A DNA stretch of 64,000 bases from positions 124,001-188,000 of the forward strand of contig NZ_WOTB01000006.1 in assembly GCF_011516835.1 (NCBI RefSeq). Reading direction: 5' to 3'. The translations under genes were made by a program, and so were the position numbers. The notes beneath the pieces are model-generated. The model was not told where the DNA came from and ran no database searches. It saw only the letters and a list, made by a program, of their open reading frames with translations. Source of the DNA: Acetobacter musti (GTDB taxonomy: Bacteria; Pseudomonadota; Alphaproteobacteria; Acetobacterales; Acetobacteraceae). Numbering within the stretch: position 1 is the stretch's first letter; the number at the start of each line of letters is the position of its first letter. Positions 35,754 to 45,503 of the stretch are shown piece after piece.

Positions 35754-37334
35754 CCGGACAGTCAGTCCACGGGGCATACGACCGACCAGTTTCACATCGC
35801 CACCCTGACCCCGAATGATGGTCCGGGCAATCGATAAACCCAGCCCCGTACCTCCGGTTTCCCGATTCCGGCTTTCTTCTGCACGGACAAACGGCTCGAA
35901 CATGCGCTCAAGATCCTCGGGCGGCAGACCAGGACCTTCATCCTCGACCAGGACAGTGACGTACCCATCTTCCGGCTCCGAAAGCGTGACCGTCGCGCAT
36001 CCCCCATAAATGATGGCGTTGTTCACCAGATTGGTAAAAGCCCGCTTCAGCGCCAGCGGCCTGCCCCGGATAATGACCGGCGGCGGATCGCCGGCAAGAA
36101 TGATCCGGTCGGCATCATCCGGACGGCTTTCACCAACATCATCAACAACGGTCGCCAGCAATGCCGTCAGATCAAGCGCTGTCACCTCTTCGCGCGCCGA
36201 ACTGTCGCGCCCGAAAGCCAGAGTCGATTCAACCATCGCCGAGAGTTCATTCAGATCGGTAAGGAACTTTTCCCGCATTTCATCATCTTCGATGAATTCG
36301 GCGCGCAGTTTCAGACGGGTGATCGGTGTACGCAGATCATGCCCGATGGCTGTGAGAAGATGAGTTCTCTCGGAAATAAAACGCCTGATCCGCGCCGCCA
36401 TAGCGTTGAACGCCGCTGCCGCCCGCGCAATTTCCGCAGGACCATTCTGAGGCAACGGCGGGCTGCTGGCATCCGGCGCAAAAGCCTCCGCAGCCGCAGC
36501 CAGTGTGCCAACAGGCGCGATCATGCGCCGCACGCCCCAGATAATAAGAATACATCCGCCAGCGGTCATGAGACCGAATGCAATCGGAAAAGCCGGCGAA
36601 CTGAACGGTGTCGGAACCGGAAGCCTGTAGCGAATAACAAGCCAGCGTGTGTCGTTGGGAAGCAGCAGGGCAATACCCTGTCTGCGAATACGTCTCTCCG
36701 GCAGCGTAAACACACGCTGCGGACGCCAGCGGGCCGGCACGACCGGAAGTCGGTGACCCTCGTTATGCGGATCGCATTGCGGTCCGGGAAAGAAAGGATG
36801 CTGATCAGGCTGCCCGGCCGGACCATCCCTGCGGCCTGGCTGATCATGCGGCGAAAATTCCGATGGTCCTCCCCGGAACATCATGGCACCCGGTCCGCCC
36901 ATGTCGTCCGGGCCGTGCGGACCGCCCCCGGGACCACCAGGCATAAACTGCATGCCTCCCGGTCCGTCAGGAAAACCACCCGGGATGAACAGCTGCCGCC
37001 GGAAATCCGCTGCAGAAACCTCCAGTGTCATATCCGCGTCCGGCCTGTCGGCCAGTCTCACAGTAAATCCAGGCGGCAACTGCAGCTCATTCGCTTCGAC
37101 CGCCCGGTCCTCAGGACTGGCCTCCGCTACAGTGCGATAAGCCATGATCGCATGAGATACAGCCTGATGAGCCGCCAGACGGTCATCAAAAGCAATCCGA
37201 TCCAGCGTTTCGATCGTGAGACCCGCGATCTCCAGAACAGCGAATCCAACGATCAGAAGCAGGCTGGTGCGCGCGGCAAGCGACGCAGGCAGTATGGAAT
37301 GCCGGGAGAGCCAGGCCGCGATAACCTGCATCAC
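35736..37334 (-). CDS. Two-component sensor histidine kinase (EnvZ-like) with Gly/Pro/Met/His-rich sensor loop
   Basis: 532-residue inner-membrane kinase. TM1 about 17-38, a periplasmic region to about 250, TM2 about 250-272, HAMP, then HisKA with the phospho-acceptor in LLTAIGHDLRTPITRLKLR and an HATPase domain (NLVNNAIIYG, VEDEGPGLPPEDLERMFEPF, GGTGLGLSIART). The periplasmic part holds an unusual low-complexity stretch (about 118-200) built from Gly, Pro, Met, Asp and His, such as GGFPDGPGGMQFMPGGPGGG, not seen in EnvZ; it could bind metal ions. The paired OmpR-type regulator lies 97 bp upstream on the same strand. Confidence 0.93.
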   Translation of the reverse strand: MMQVIAAWLSRHSILPASLAARTSLLLIVGFAVLEIAGLTIETLDRIAFDDRLAAHQAVSHAIMAYRTVAEASPEDRAVEANELQLPPGFTVRLADRPDADMTLEVSAADFRRQLFIPGGFPDGPGGMQFMPGGPGGGPHGPDDMGGPGAMMFRGGPSEFSPHDQPGRRDGPAGQPDQHPFFPGPQCDPHNEGHRLPVVPARWRPQRVFTLPERRIRRQGIALLLPNDTRWLVIRYRLPVPTPFSSPAFPIAFGLMTAGGCILIIWGVRRMIAPVGTLAAAAEAFAPDASSPPLPQNGPAEIARAAAAFNAMAARIRRFISERTHLLTAIGHDLRTPITRLKLRAEFIEDDEMREKFLTDLNELSAMVESTLAFGRDSSAREEVTALDLTALLATVVDDVGESRPDDADRIILAGDPPPVIIRGRPLALKRAFTNLVNNAIIYGGCATVTLSEPEDGYVTVLVEDEGPGLPPEDLERMFEPFVRAEESRNRETGGTGLGLSIARTIIRGQGGDVKLVGRMPRGLTVRVTLAV

Positions 37335-37431
37335 AGGTCAGGCAGTTCAGACGCAATAACTGTCTGGTTATCCGCATAAAAAATTGTCAGAACAATAACG
37401 CCTCCCATGCGGGATATCGCATCCGCAACAC

Positions 37432-38148
37432 TCATCGACGTTCGACATCGGCGGCCAGAACATAGCCTCCGCCACGAACAGTCTTGATAAGCTGGGCGTT
37501 TCGGCCATCATCTTCCAGCTTGCGGCGCAGCCTGCTGACAGCAACATCGATCGCCCGGTCGAAAGGCCCGGCCTGACGACCACGCAGAAGATCAAGCAGC
37601 ATGTCCCGGGTCAGCACACGGTTCGCCCGCTCAAGAAGAGCGAGCAGCAAATCGTATTCGCCTCCCGTCAGCGGCACCTCGACCCCCGCCGGATTCAGAA
37701 GCCGGCGACGTGCGATCTCAAGCGTCCAGCCTGCAAAGACAATTTCACGGACCTCGCCATTCCCCTGTTCCTGAGTCTCCGTGGCTCGCCGCAGCACGGC
37801 ACGGATTCGTGCCAGAAGTTCCCGCGGATTGAATGGTTTGGCGACATAATCATCCGCACCGAGTTCAAGACCGATAATCCGGTCCGTATCGTCGCCCATG
37901 GCCGTAAGCATGATAATCGGAATATTGGTCTGCGACCGCAGCCACCGCGCGATATCAAGGCCGGATTCGCCCGGCAGCATGAGATCGAGCACGACCAGGT
38001 GGTAATGCCCCTGGCTCCAGACCCGCCGGGCTTCCCGGCCATCCCGCGCGCTTGTCACGCGCATCTGATTACGTTCGAGGAATTTCGACAGAAGATCGCG
38101 AATTTCACGATCGTCGTCGATGACCAGTATATGCGGTGTTTGCTCCAT
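37432..38148 (-). CDS. OmpR-family response regulator
   Basis: 238-residue regulator. Receiver: acidic pair in LVIDDDREIRD, phospho-acceptor Asp in LVVLDLMLPGESG, Lys in VAKPFNPRELLARIRAVLRR. Winged-helix DNA-binding domain: LTGGEYDLLLALLERANRVLTRDMLLDLL and VSRLRRKLEDDG...KTVRGGGYVL. The start at ATG 38148 matches OmpR-type N-termini but has no Shine-Dalgarno; an in-frame ATG at 38196 is the alternative. Co-directional with the kinase, divergent from the PRC-barrel gene, a possible target. Confidence 0.93.
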   Translation of the reverse strand: MEQTPHILVIDDDREIRDLLSKFLERNQMRVTSARDGREARRVWSQGHYHLVVLDLMLPGESGLDIARWLRSQTNIPIIMLTAMGDDTDRIIGLELGADDYVAKPFNPRELLARIRAVLRRATETQEQGNGEVREIVFAGWTLEIARRRLLNPAGVEVPLTGGEYDLLLALLERANRVLTRDMLLDLLRGRQAGPFDRAIDVAVSRLRRKLEDDGRNAQLIKTVRGGGYVLAADVERR

Positions 38149-38279
38149 GATGCATTTATAAAGCAGGAATCGGTCGTTGTGCAGATCGTGTTTCATTCCG
38201 TTTCACTTCGGGATAAGCCGAAGAAATGGCAGTCACGCTGCGGTAATCGACCGGATTATGGTCCACGGAGGCATGACGG

Positions 38280-39161
38280 ATGGGTGTTGCTGATTTTACG
38301 CTGACAATGCCCCGACCCGCCGTGCTCTGCCTCGTTCTCGCGCTGACAGTCACGACCAGCGCACACGCCAGCGCAAATGACGTCGATTCATCCTCCGGAA
38401 CCGGAAACAGCAACGCAGAGACCACCGGCGTCATCCATCCGACAGTCTCGCCGCCGGGGCAGAATCAGGATTCGGCCATCACGCCCGTTCTGCCGCCACC
38501 GGCCATGGAGCCGGGACAGGACACGCCCACCGGAGACAGCCCTGAACAGCCGATTCCTCTTACCGTCCGCTCCGGAACAGGAATCTCCTCCGCCGGGAGC
38601 AAAGACGGCGATCAGCCAAGAACTGAAACCATCTCCGCCCCCTCCGGCGGACTGCTGGACCGAAAGGTGCTGGGCGCTGATCACGCTTCACTCGGTCGTG
38701 TTGTCGATGTCCTCGCCGGCCCCGACGGAAAAGTAAGGGCGGTCGTCGTCGATATCGGAGGATTTCTCGGGGTCGGCAACAGACGCGTCGCCATAGCCTG
38801 GTCTTTGCTCGCCCCAGATCAGACTGATTCCGGGCGACCCATTACGGTGCTCGCCCCTTCGGGCGTCATCCGGTCCGCTCCCGAATACAATAACAATAGC
38901 CCGACGATTCAGATCCTCAGCGGTCCTCACGTGACGCAGCCTCCGGCAGATGAAGGAAACAGCAAGAGACCGGACGACGAAAACGCACAGCCCGACAGCC
39001 CGGCCATCGCAGTTCCCCTGACCAGAACAGCTGCGCCTTCCGACAGCGTGGAGCAGACGTCATCCGGACCTGGCAGCCCGCAGAAAGGCAGTCCACAGAA
39101 AGAGGAAGCGACACCACGGGACATTCCGGCCGGTCCGCCGGCATCCGACCACGGACGGTAG
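38280..39161 (+). CDS. Secreted PRC-barrel domain protein
   Basis: 293-residue exported protein. Signal peptide about 1-31 (AVLCLVLALTVTTSAHA), a long Ser/Pro/Thr-rich low-complexity region, then a PRC-barrel domain at about 122-195 (LLDRKVLGADHASLGRVVDVLAGPDGKVRAVVVDI), then another disordered Pro/Ser-rich tail. Two disordered arms around one small domain suggest an envelope or cell-surface protein. Starts 131 bp from the divergent response-regulator gene and may be controlled by it. Precise role unknown. Confidence 0.82.
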   Translation: MGVADFTLTMPRPAVLCLVLALTVTTSAHASANDVDSSSGTGNSNAETTGVIHPTVSPPGQNQDSAITPVLPPPAMEPGQDTPTGDSPEQPIPLTVRSGTGISSAGSKDGDQPRTETISAPSGGLLDRKVLGADHASLGRVVDVLAGPDGKVRAVVVDIGGFLGVGNRRVAIAWSLLAPDQTDSGRPITVLAPSGVIRSAPEYNNNSPTIQILSGPHVTQPPADEGNSKRPDDENAQPDSPAIAVPLTRTAAPSDSVEQTSSGPGSPQKGSPQKEEATPRDIPAGPPASDHGR

Positions 39162-39272
39162 CCGGTCTGTGAACCGCATGGTTTCCTCTCCGGCCGCCAG
39201 CCCTGTTCATGAAAACGACATGGCACGGCACGGCATCATTGCCTGCGACACCAGCGTACAGGACGGCATGCC

Positions 39273-40547
39273 GTGCTGAGGAAACTTCCGGTCAACAGCG
39301 CCTGGGGACTGGACGGCGTAAGCTTCTTCGTCGCCAATCTTCAGGCCGCGTTCGGACCATTTGTCGCCGTCTATCTGACAGGCGAGCACTGGACGCAGGG
39401 CGAAATCGGCGTCGCGCTGAGTATTGGCTCCATCACCGCCATGGCAAGCCAGGTGCCTGCCGGCGCCGTTGTCGACGCGCTGCGCAACAAACGGATGGTG
39501 GCTGAACTCTCGATCGTCGCCATCATTCTGTCCTGCCTGATCATGGCCCTGATGCCACAGCGCCTGCCTGTCGCAATCGCTGAAGTGCTGCACGGTCTCG
39601 CGAGTTGCACGCTCAACCCTGCGATCAGCGCGCTGACCCTCGCCGTTGTCGCAACATATATTGCCCGCAACCCTGACCGCGCCACCGGTGCGCTGGGAGC
39701 ACGTTTCGGACGAAATGCCAGCTTCGCAGCAATCGGAAACGCCATTTCTGCCGGTCTCATGGGTGCGGCAGGCTACTGGTCCTCGGCCCGCGCCACATTT
39801 TTTCTCGGCGCGCTGATGGCCGCGCCGGGTCTGCTCGCTCTGCGCATGATCGAACCCGCCGGAACACCCCTGGACGAAAATGCATCTGCTCTTGCAGAGG
39901 GAGAAACTCCGCAACAGGCGAGGGGCGCTTCACTCCTGAAACTTCTGCGTGAACCCGGCCTGTTCGCCTTCGCGCTCTGCGTCGTGTTTTTTCATCTCTC
40001 CAGCGCCGCGATGCTGCCTCTTGCAGCCGGACAGGTGACAAAAGACGCAGGACGGTTCGCGGAAATCGTCATCGCCGCATGTATCCTCGCCCCGCAGATG
40101 CTCGGGGCCGTGCTGTCTCCCTGGATTGGCCGCTGGGCAGAGACAATCGGAAGACGGCCGGTCATGCTCGTCTGTTTCGCCGCGCTGCCCCTGCGCGGCA
40201 TCCTGCTCAGCCTGACCTCGGATCCCTGGCTGGTAGTGCCGATCCAGATGCTGGACGGAATAAGCTCCGCAGCCTTCGGTGTGATGCTTCCTCTGGTTGC
40301 CGCCGATCTCACGCGCCGGAGCGGCCATTTTAACCTCTGCATGGGCGTTCTCGGGCTGGCAATGGGCCTCGGAGCAAGCTTCAGTACGACCCTGGCCGGG
40401 CTGGTCGCCGACACATCGCTTCGCGATGCGTTTCTGCTCCTGGCCGCAGCCGGCGGTGTCTGCGTTCTTCTGGTGGCGTTCCTCATGGGCGAAACACGGA
40501 TCAGCGCATCCACAAAGAAGTCGGCCACAGCGCCGCCGGAAACATAA
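39273..40547 (+). CDS. MFS transporter
   Basis: 424-residue inner-membrane transporter with about 12 helices. The central helices and GDVxDAL-type loop (VPAGAVVDALRNKRMV) fit the major facilitator superfamily. AETIGRRPVML marks the second motif-A loop between helices 8 and 9. Acidic and polar mid-loop at about 188-220. Begins at GTG 39273; no ATG fits as well. Often annotated in acetic acid bacteria simply as an MFS permease; substrate unknown. Confidence 0.88.
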   Translation: MLRKLPVNSAWGLDGVSFFVANLQAAFGPFVAVYLTGEHWTQGEIGVALSIGSITAMASQVPAGAVVDALRNKRMVAELSIVAIILSCLIMALMPQRLPVAIAEVLHGLASCTLNPAISALTLAVVATYIARNPDRATGALGARFGRNASFAAIGNAISAGLMGAAGYWSSARATFFLGALMAAPGLLALRMIEPAGTPLDENASALAEGETPQQARGASLLKLLREPGLFAFALCVVFFHLSSAAMLPLAAGQVTKDAGRFAEIVIAACILAPQMLGAVLSPWIGRWAETIGRRPVMLVCFAALPLRGILLSLTSDPWLVVPIQMLDGISSAAFGVMLPLVAADLTRRSGHFNLCMGVLGLAMGLGASFSTTLAGLVADTSLRDAFLLLAAAGGVCVLLVAFLMGETRISASTKKSATAPPET

Positions 40548-40746
40548 GAACCGGCCATAATGCGCTTATCGTTTTGCATTCGCGTCATGCTATCCGGCCG
40601 AATATGCACTCAGAGGATGTATCCAAAAAATTCCGGTCTCCGGTGGTAACACCCGTAAAACCCGCTCCCTTCCGTGCCGTTGTCTGAAAAGACGTCCGGA
40701 GGGAATCAGTCATCCGCCGGACGAAATGATTTCCGGAGAAATACCC

Positions 40747-40902
40747 ATGCTCGGCACGATCCTGATTATAGTCCTGATTCTGATGCTTCTCGGCGCCCTG
40801 CCAAACTGGGGCTACAGCGCCGGGTGGGGATATTTCCCGTCCGGTACGCTCGGCACGATCCTCATCATCGTCATCATTCTCGTGCTTCTTGGGCGGCTAT
40901 AA
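40747..40902 (+). CDS. DUF3309 small membrane protein
   Basis: 51-residue hydrophobic protein. Two near-identical membrane segments (MLGTILIIVLILMLLGALP and LGTILIIVIILVLLGRL) flank a short Gly/Tyr/Trp loop (NWGYSAGWGYFPSG), the hallmark of the DUF3309 family, common in Proteobacteria. GGAG lies 8 bases before the ATG. The gene is shorter than ordinary gene-calling limits and is overlapped by a spurious longer frame. Monocistronic in a 500-bp gap; function unknown. Confidence 0.88.
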   Translation: MLGTILIIVLILMLLGALPNWGYSAGWGYFPSGTLGTILIIVIILVLLGRL

Positions 40903-40963
40903 TATTCCATTAAATCTTTAAAATTCAGACCATTAAAAATTATTCTTAATATTCTTTCTGAAA

Positions 40964-41002
40964 AACCTCTGCGGCAGACTTTACATCTCTTCCGTAGAGG
41001 TT
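40964..41002. terminator. Inverted repeat between DUF3309 gene and cysK
   Basis: AACCTCTGCGG and CCGTAGAGGTT, 11 bp with one wobble pair, separated by 17 bases. Sits between two convergent genes in an AT-rich stretch and could terminate one or both. Confidence 0.45.
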
Positions 41003-41060
41003 ATCTGTTCAGAAATATATTTTAAAATCAGCCTGTTAGAGTAAATTCCTCAGTTTCTGA

Positions 41061-42104
41061 TTAAGCCTGATCAAGCCATGACGGCACCGGCAGATCTCTG
41101 GCACGAAGAAACTCAGGATTAAACAGCTTGGACTGATAGCGCGCCCCACCGTCACACAGGATCGTAACGATCCGATGTCCCGGCCCCATCGCACGCGCCA
41201 CTCTGACCGCCGCCGCGACATTGATCCCGGATGATCCGCCTACTGACAGACCTTCATGAATAAGCAGGCTGTAAATCTGTTCCAGCGCTTCCGGATCGGG
41301 AATCCGCTCGGCATCGTCGATAATCGCGCCCTCCAGATTGGCTGTCACCCTGGACTGACCAATTCCCTCCGTAATCGATGATCCGCTGATGGAAAGATCA
41401 TCCGATTTCACCCAGCCATACAGACCCGATCCTTCCGGGTCGGCAAGAACGATCTTCGGACGCGCGGCGCCCGCAGCCTTTGCGGCGTCCGCAAGACCGA
41501 AGCCTGTTCCGGCCAGAGTGCCCCCGGTGCCGCAGGCGCAGGTAAACGCATCAATCCGTCCGCCGGTCTGCTCCCAGATTTCCGGCCCCGTCGTAAGACG
41601 ATGACCTTCGCGATTGGCGAGATTGTCGAACTGGTTAGCCCACACCCAGCCATTCTCTTCGGCCAGGCGACGCGAAACATGCACGTAATTTCCCTGATCC
41701 CGGTAAGGTTTAGCCGGAACCAGCCGGAGATCGGCGCCGATCATCCGCAGGAAATCGATCTTCTCCTGACTCTGCGTCTCCGGCATGACAATGACACTCT
41801 TATAGCCGCGCGCATTTGCAACAAGCGTAATCCCGATGCCCGTATTCCCGGCTGTCCCCTCGACAATCGTTCCCCCCGGACGGAGTTCACCACGCTTCTC
41901 AGCATCCTCAATAATGGCGAGAGCAGCACGATCCTTCACGGACCCGCCCGGATTCATGAATTCGGCCTTGCCAAAGATGTCGCACCCCGTAGCCTCCGAC
42001 GCCCGGCTGAGACGGATCAGAGGAGTGCCCCCGACAGCATCTGCCATACCGGCAGACAGGGTTGTCCAGCCGCGACGGGTGAGGGAGTCAGATTCCGATA
42101 TCAT
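41061..42104 (-). CDS. cysK: Cysteine synthase A (O-acetylserine sulfhydrylase)
   Basis: PLP enzyme joining sulfide to O-acetylserine. PLP lysine is Lys57 in NPGGSVKDRAAL; substrate loop EGTAGNTGIGI; phosphate-binding CGTGGTLAGTG. Start at 42104 (AAAGG upstream) gives 347 residues, longer than the usual 310-320 because of a roughly 25-residue N-terminal extension and a longer C-terminus. Divergent from a rhodanese gene, so both sulfur genes share a 161-bp promoter region. A cystathionine beta-synthase-like activity cannot be excluded. Confidence 0.9.
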   Translation of the reverse strand: MISESDSLTRRGWTTLSAGMADAVGGTPLIRLSRASEATGCDIFGKAEFMNPGGSVKDRAALAIIEDAEKRGELRPGGTIVEGTAGNTGIGITLVANARGYKSVIVMPETQSQEKIDFLRMIGADLRLVPAKPYRDQGNYVHVSRRLAEENGWVWANQFDNLANREGHRLTTGPEIWEQTGGRIDAFTCACGTGGTLAGTGFGLADAAKAAGAARPKIVLADPEGSGLYGWVKSDDLSISGSSITEGIGQSRVTANLEGAIIDDAERIPDPEALEQIYSLLIHEGLSVGGSSGINVAAAVRVARAMGPGHRIVTILCDGGARYQSKLFNPEFLRARDLPVPSWLDQA

Positions 42105-42265
42105 GGTGTCTGCCTTTCGTCCTGATACAACCGGGCTAGCGCGAGTTGGCCCGGTGTGCAATTGGCCACCCTGCAGCGTCTCAATACGAACGACCCGGTC
42201 CGTTAGCGGCGAGACCTGTAAAGACCATATTTCCGGGGTCAGGCAGAACATGGAGTGCTGAGTAT

Positions 42266-42673
42266 ATGATCGACGACGTATCACCGCAGGCCACATGGCA
42301 GGCCCTGCAGGAAAACCCCGAAGCCCGGCTGATCGACGTGCGAACCCCGGCGGAATGGCTTTTCGTCGGAATGCCAGATATCTCCGAAGTCAGTCGCACA
42401 GTACATGCCATAAGCTGGCAGCTTCCGAACGGCATGCCGAACAGCCGGTTTTTGGAAGAACTCCACGCCGCCGGACTGAAGGAAGGCCAGCCGCTCTATT
42501 TCATCTGCCGCTCCGGCGCACGCAGTCGCGCAGCAGCACAGGCCGCCTTACAGGCAGGCTTCGGACCCGCCTTTAATGTTGCTGACGGCTTCGAAGGGCC
42601 TCTGGATTCGCAGTCACATCGCGGCATGGCAGCCGGCTGGAAAGCTTGCGGCCTGCCATGGCGCCAGAACTGA
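42266..42673 (+). CDS. Rhodanese-like sulfurtransferase
   Basis: 135-residue single-domain rhodanese. LIDVRTPAEWLFVGMPD near 22-38 and the active-site loop CRSGARSRAAA with Cys81. Cytoplasmic. GGAG precedes ATG 42266 by 10 bases. Its divergent placement beside cysK suggests a role in sulfane-sulfur handling, but rhodanese domains are versatile. Confidence 0.9.
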   Translation: MIDDVSPQATWQALQENPEARLIDVRTPAEWLFVGMPDISEVSRTVHAISWQLPNGMPNSRFLEELHAAGLKEGQPLYFICRSGARSRAAAQAALQAGFGPAFNVADGFEGPLDSQSHRGMAAGWKACGLPWRQN

Positions 42674-42773
42674 CTCCAGCCACCATCTGACCCACTGAAA
42701 TTCAGGGACGCTTACGGGAAAAATAAAAGTCTTCCCACGTGCCCCTGATGAAATATCAGTGCCAGATTGTCAG

Positions 42774-43682
42774 TTACTGCCCCGCGTCAGGCTCGGCATC
42801 CGCGTCATACACGACCTCAAGCACCGCACACCACGGATAGCGGGAATCATAACTCCTGCCGTCCTGAGACGCGACAGCCCCGTTCGCGTCGGTCGGAACA
42901 TGCGTCAGAGTGACCGCGTCATCAATATTTCCGCCGATAATACTAAGCTGCTTTCCAAAAGGCTGTCCGTTCTGCCCCGTCGCCACAACAATCCCGCAAT
43001 GGGCCGGGAAGCCATAGCGTGTCGGCAGGCTGGAGAAGCGCACGGATTTACTTCCGCCCCGTCCGGTACAAATCAGATCCCCTTGTTTCGGCACATATGC
43101 TCCCGGATCATGAGCCCGAAGTCCCGTCGACTCACCTGAGGCCGCCGCATTGATATATGTCGAATGATTGGGTGAGTAAGGGAACCGGTCATTCGCACCT
43201 GCAACCCGCATCACATAAGAAATAAAAGCTGCCGACCAGGCAAAATGACCGTCATGGATCAGATTGAACAGACTACCGTTCGCATCATACTTGCCACTCC
43301 ATGAAACTTCAGTTTCCTGCGGATCCTGCCCGATCCACCAGTACTCGCCGACACGCTGCCATAATCCAGGCGCACGCTCAGGCTTCACACTGCCAATCGT
43401 CGGTTCCGGGCGGAGTTCCGGGTCATCGTCATCCATCGGCATGCCAAAAAGCCGCCATTCGCGCATTGCGATTGCAACGACATCCTGCCTGTTAAAAGGA
43501 ACGAAATTGCGCGTTGCAAAATCCGGCACATGCGGATCCCAGGCCACAGGCCCGGCGCTGTTCCTGTACTGCGCCGTCGGTGTCTGCGCCGGGGTCGGAC
43601 TGGCCTGAGGATGTGGAGCGCATGCGGCAACGCCGAGAGCAAGAAAAAGAGCAGCAGGCTTACGAAACACCAGATTGTCCAT
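42774..43682 (-). CDS. DUF2272 lipoprotein
   Basis: 302-residue exported lipoprotein: signal with ALFLALGVAAC (lipobox), a Pro/Thr-rich linker, then a DUF2272 domain (WSAAFISYVMRVAGANDRFPYSPNHSTYI; GDLICTGRGG; HCGIVVATG), which by pattern resembles NlpC/P60-CHAP type cysteine hydrolase folds (an early Ser/Ala position instead of Cys, so activity doubtful). Start at ATG 43682 matches the signal peptide; the frame is open to 43715. Function unknown; cell-wall related is a guess. Confidence 0.8.
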   Translation of the reverse strand: MDNLVFRKPAALFLALGVAACAPHPQASPTPAQTPTAQYRNSAGPVAWDPHVPDFATRNFVPFNRQDVVAIAMREWRLFGMPMDDDDPELRPEPTIGSVKPERAPGLWQRVGEYWWIGQDPQETEVSWSGKYDANGSLFNLIHDGHFAWSAAFISYVMRVAGANDRFPYSPNHSTYINAAASGESTGLRAHDPGAYVPKQGDLICTGRGGSKSVRFSSLPTRYGFPAHCGIVVATGQNGQPFGKQLSIIGGNIDDAVTLTHVPTDANGAVASQDGRSYDSRYPWCAVLEVVYDADAEPDAGQ

Positions 43683-43855
43683 CCCACAGGCCGGTGTGTC
43701 ATTCCGGCTTATCAACGTCAGAAGACGACATGAACCAGGTGAGCCATGCCTCTCCTGTTAATCTTTACAGCGTTGACATGCGGGCCGAAAGAGGCCGTCC
43801 ATCCACCCGCAGATCAAAATCCGCGATACAGATGTGCAATGAACCGCACGGGTCG

Positions 43856-44956
43856 TCAGGTCGCCTGCTCCGGAAAGAGTGCGTGCAACCCTGCCGCGCT
43901 CGCCGCACAACGTCCCCGCTCGGTAATGAGTCCGGTCACAAGGCGGGCCGGTGTCACATCGAAAGCCGGATTGGCCGCAGCACTGTCACGAGGCGTAATC
44001 CTGACCCTCCCGATCAGACCATCTTCCATCTGACCCGCCACATGCGTGACTTCAGACGCCGCCCGCTCCTCGATTGGAATTTCCCGAACGCCATCCGTGA
44101 CAGTCCAGTCAATCGTGGTCGACGGAAGCGCGACCCAGAACGGTACATTGTTGTCTTTCGCCGCCAGCGCCTTGAGGTAGGTCCCGATCTTGTTGGCCAC
44201 ATCGCCCTGCGCCGTCACCCGGTCTGTCCCGACGATCACCAGATCAACCATGCCATGCTGCATGAGATGGCCACCCGCATTATCCACGATCACCGTATGC
44301 GGCACACCATGACTGCCAAGTTCCCATGCCGTCAGAGCAGCACCCTGATTGCGCGGGCGGGTTTCGTCGACCCAGACATGCACGTCATATCCCATGTCAT
44401 GCGCCATATAGATCGGCGCCAGCGCCGTTCCCCAGTCCACCGTCGCGATCCAGCCAGCATTACAATGTGTCAGAATATTAATCGTTCCTGTTTTTTTCTT
44501 ATCTTTTGCAATGCTTTCAATCAGAGAGAGTCCATGGCGACCAATGGCCTCGTTCTGCGCCACGTCTTCGTCGCAGATCAGCGCCGCCTCAGCATAAGCC
44601 GCCTCAACGCGATCTTCCGGTTTCAGAGGGCGCAGTTTCGCAAGCATGCGATCGATAGCCCAGCGCAGATTGATCGCCGTCGGTCGCGTTGCGGCCAGCA
44701 TCGCCGCGTCACGTTCCATCGCCACGTCGTCCGGATCGGTCCGCAATGCAAGCGCAAGCCCGTAAGCAGCAACCGCTCCGATCAGCGGCGCACCTCGCAC
44801 CTGCATGGATGTAATGGCATGAGCGACCTGACCGCACTCCGTCAGCCGGAGGACATCGAGAGAAAAAGGCAGGCGGGTCTGGTCAAAGATCAGAACCGTC
44901 CGATTGTCTTCCGGATCCACCCGGACACTCCGGTACTGCACTCCGTTTATCTTCAT
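43856..44956 (-). CDS. mtnA: S-methyl-5-thioribose-1-phosphate isomerase
   Basis: Methionine salvage enzyme converting methylthioribose-1-phosphate to the ribulose form. 366 residues. Motifs: [20 protein letters not shown] near 50-69, catalytic Cys in [17 protein letters not shown] near 160, and catalytic Asp in [19 protein letters not shown] near 240-258. No other mtn genes are in the window. I looked for a SAM riboswitch upstream and saw none. Confidence 0.94.
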   Translation of the reverse strand: MKINGVQYRSVRVDPEDNRTVLIFDQTRLPFSLDVLRLTECGQVAHAITSMQVRGAPLIGAVAAYGLALALRTDPDDVAMERDAAMLAATRPTAINLRWAIDRMLAKLRPLKPEDRVEAAYAEAALICDEDVAQNEAIGRHGLSLIESIAKDKKKTGTINILTHCNAGWIATVDWGTALAPIYMAHDMGYDVHVWVDETRPRNQGAALTAWELGSHGVPHTVIVDNAGGHLMQHGMVDLVIVGTDRVTAQGDVANKIGTYLKALAAKDNNVPFWVALPSTTIDWTVTDGVREIPIEERAASEVTHVAGQMEDGLIGRVRITPRDSAAANPAFDVTPARLVTGLITERGRCAASAAGLHALFPEQAT

Positions 44957-45503
44957 GGCGACGACATCCTGGTTCAGAAAAAATGGAATTCGGAGAATAT
45001 TAGCCTGACGGGTGAATTATCACCAGTGAGGACACCCGGACCACCTGCCGTTTCGGTTGCGATGAAAATATTCCGTTACAATATAAGCGAGTGTGCGTTG
45101 CACGCATGGCGCGTAGCAATCTGATGCAACCTTTACCAGATCAGGAACATCCGCCTGATAACAGATCCGGATTCCTGTTTCATAATATTGTTATTATGAA
45201 AGGATATTTTCTTATTTTATCCATTTCGTATTCCGTAATGATCATCTGTCTTCGGACATCACGACGACTATAATCTGTATAAAGAATGGCCGATATTGAT
45301 ATTGCAAACAGGAACGGGCATCTATATTGAAGTGATCAATCAGGGTAATGATGCCTTCATTGCAGACTTTCCGGACTGCTTCCGAAGTCTTCCATGTCAG
45401 GAAAGACAGGAACAGAGTTCAGGCACTGTTTTGAAAAGTATCATATATAGCACTGAGAATTCTGATGATGTTCTCAGATGCGTGACAACAGGAAGAGCAG
45501 GCC
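44957..45503. other. 547-bp AT-rich region
   Basis: Between mtnA (minus) and the histone-like gene (plus). Clearly more AT-rich than the surroundings, with a 7-bp hairpin CATAATA-N4-TATTATG at 45181-45198. Small frames exist (a 25-codon hydrophobic one at 45196-45273 and one of 75 codons at 45296-45523) but lack ribosome sites. Should contain the promoter of the abundant histone-like protein. Confidence 0.5.

Noticed and set aside
44957..45060. Possible SAM riboswitch before mtnA
   Set aside because: No SAM-I or SAM-II core sequences or stem pattern could be found on the minus strand.
45196..45273. 25-codon hydrophobic ORF preceded by a 7-bp hairpin
   Set aside because: No ribosome site and no family match from reading; the hairpin itself overlaps the start codon. 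Kept only as a note in the intergenic entry.
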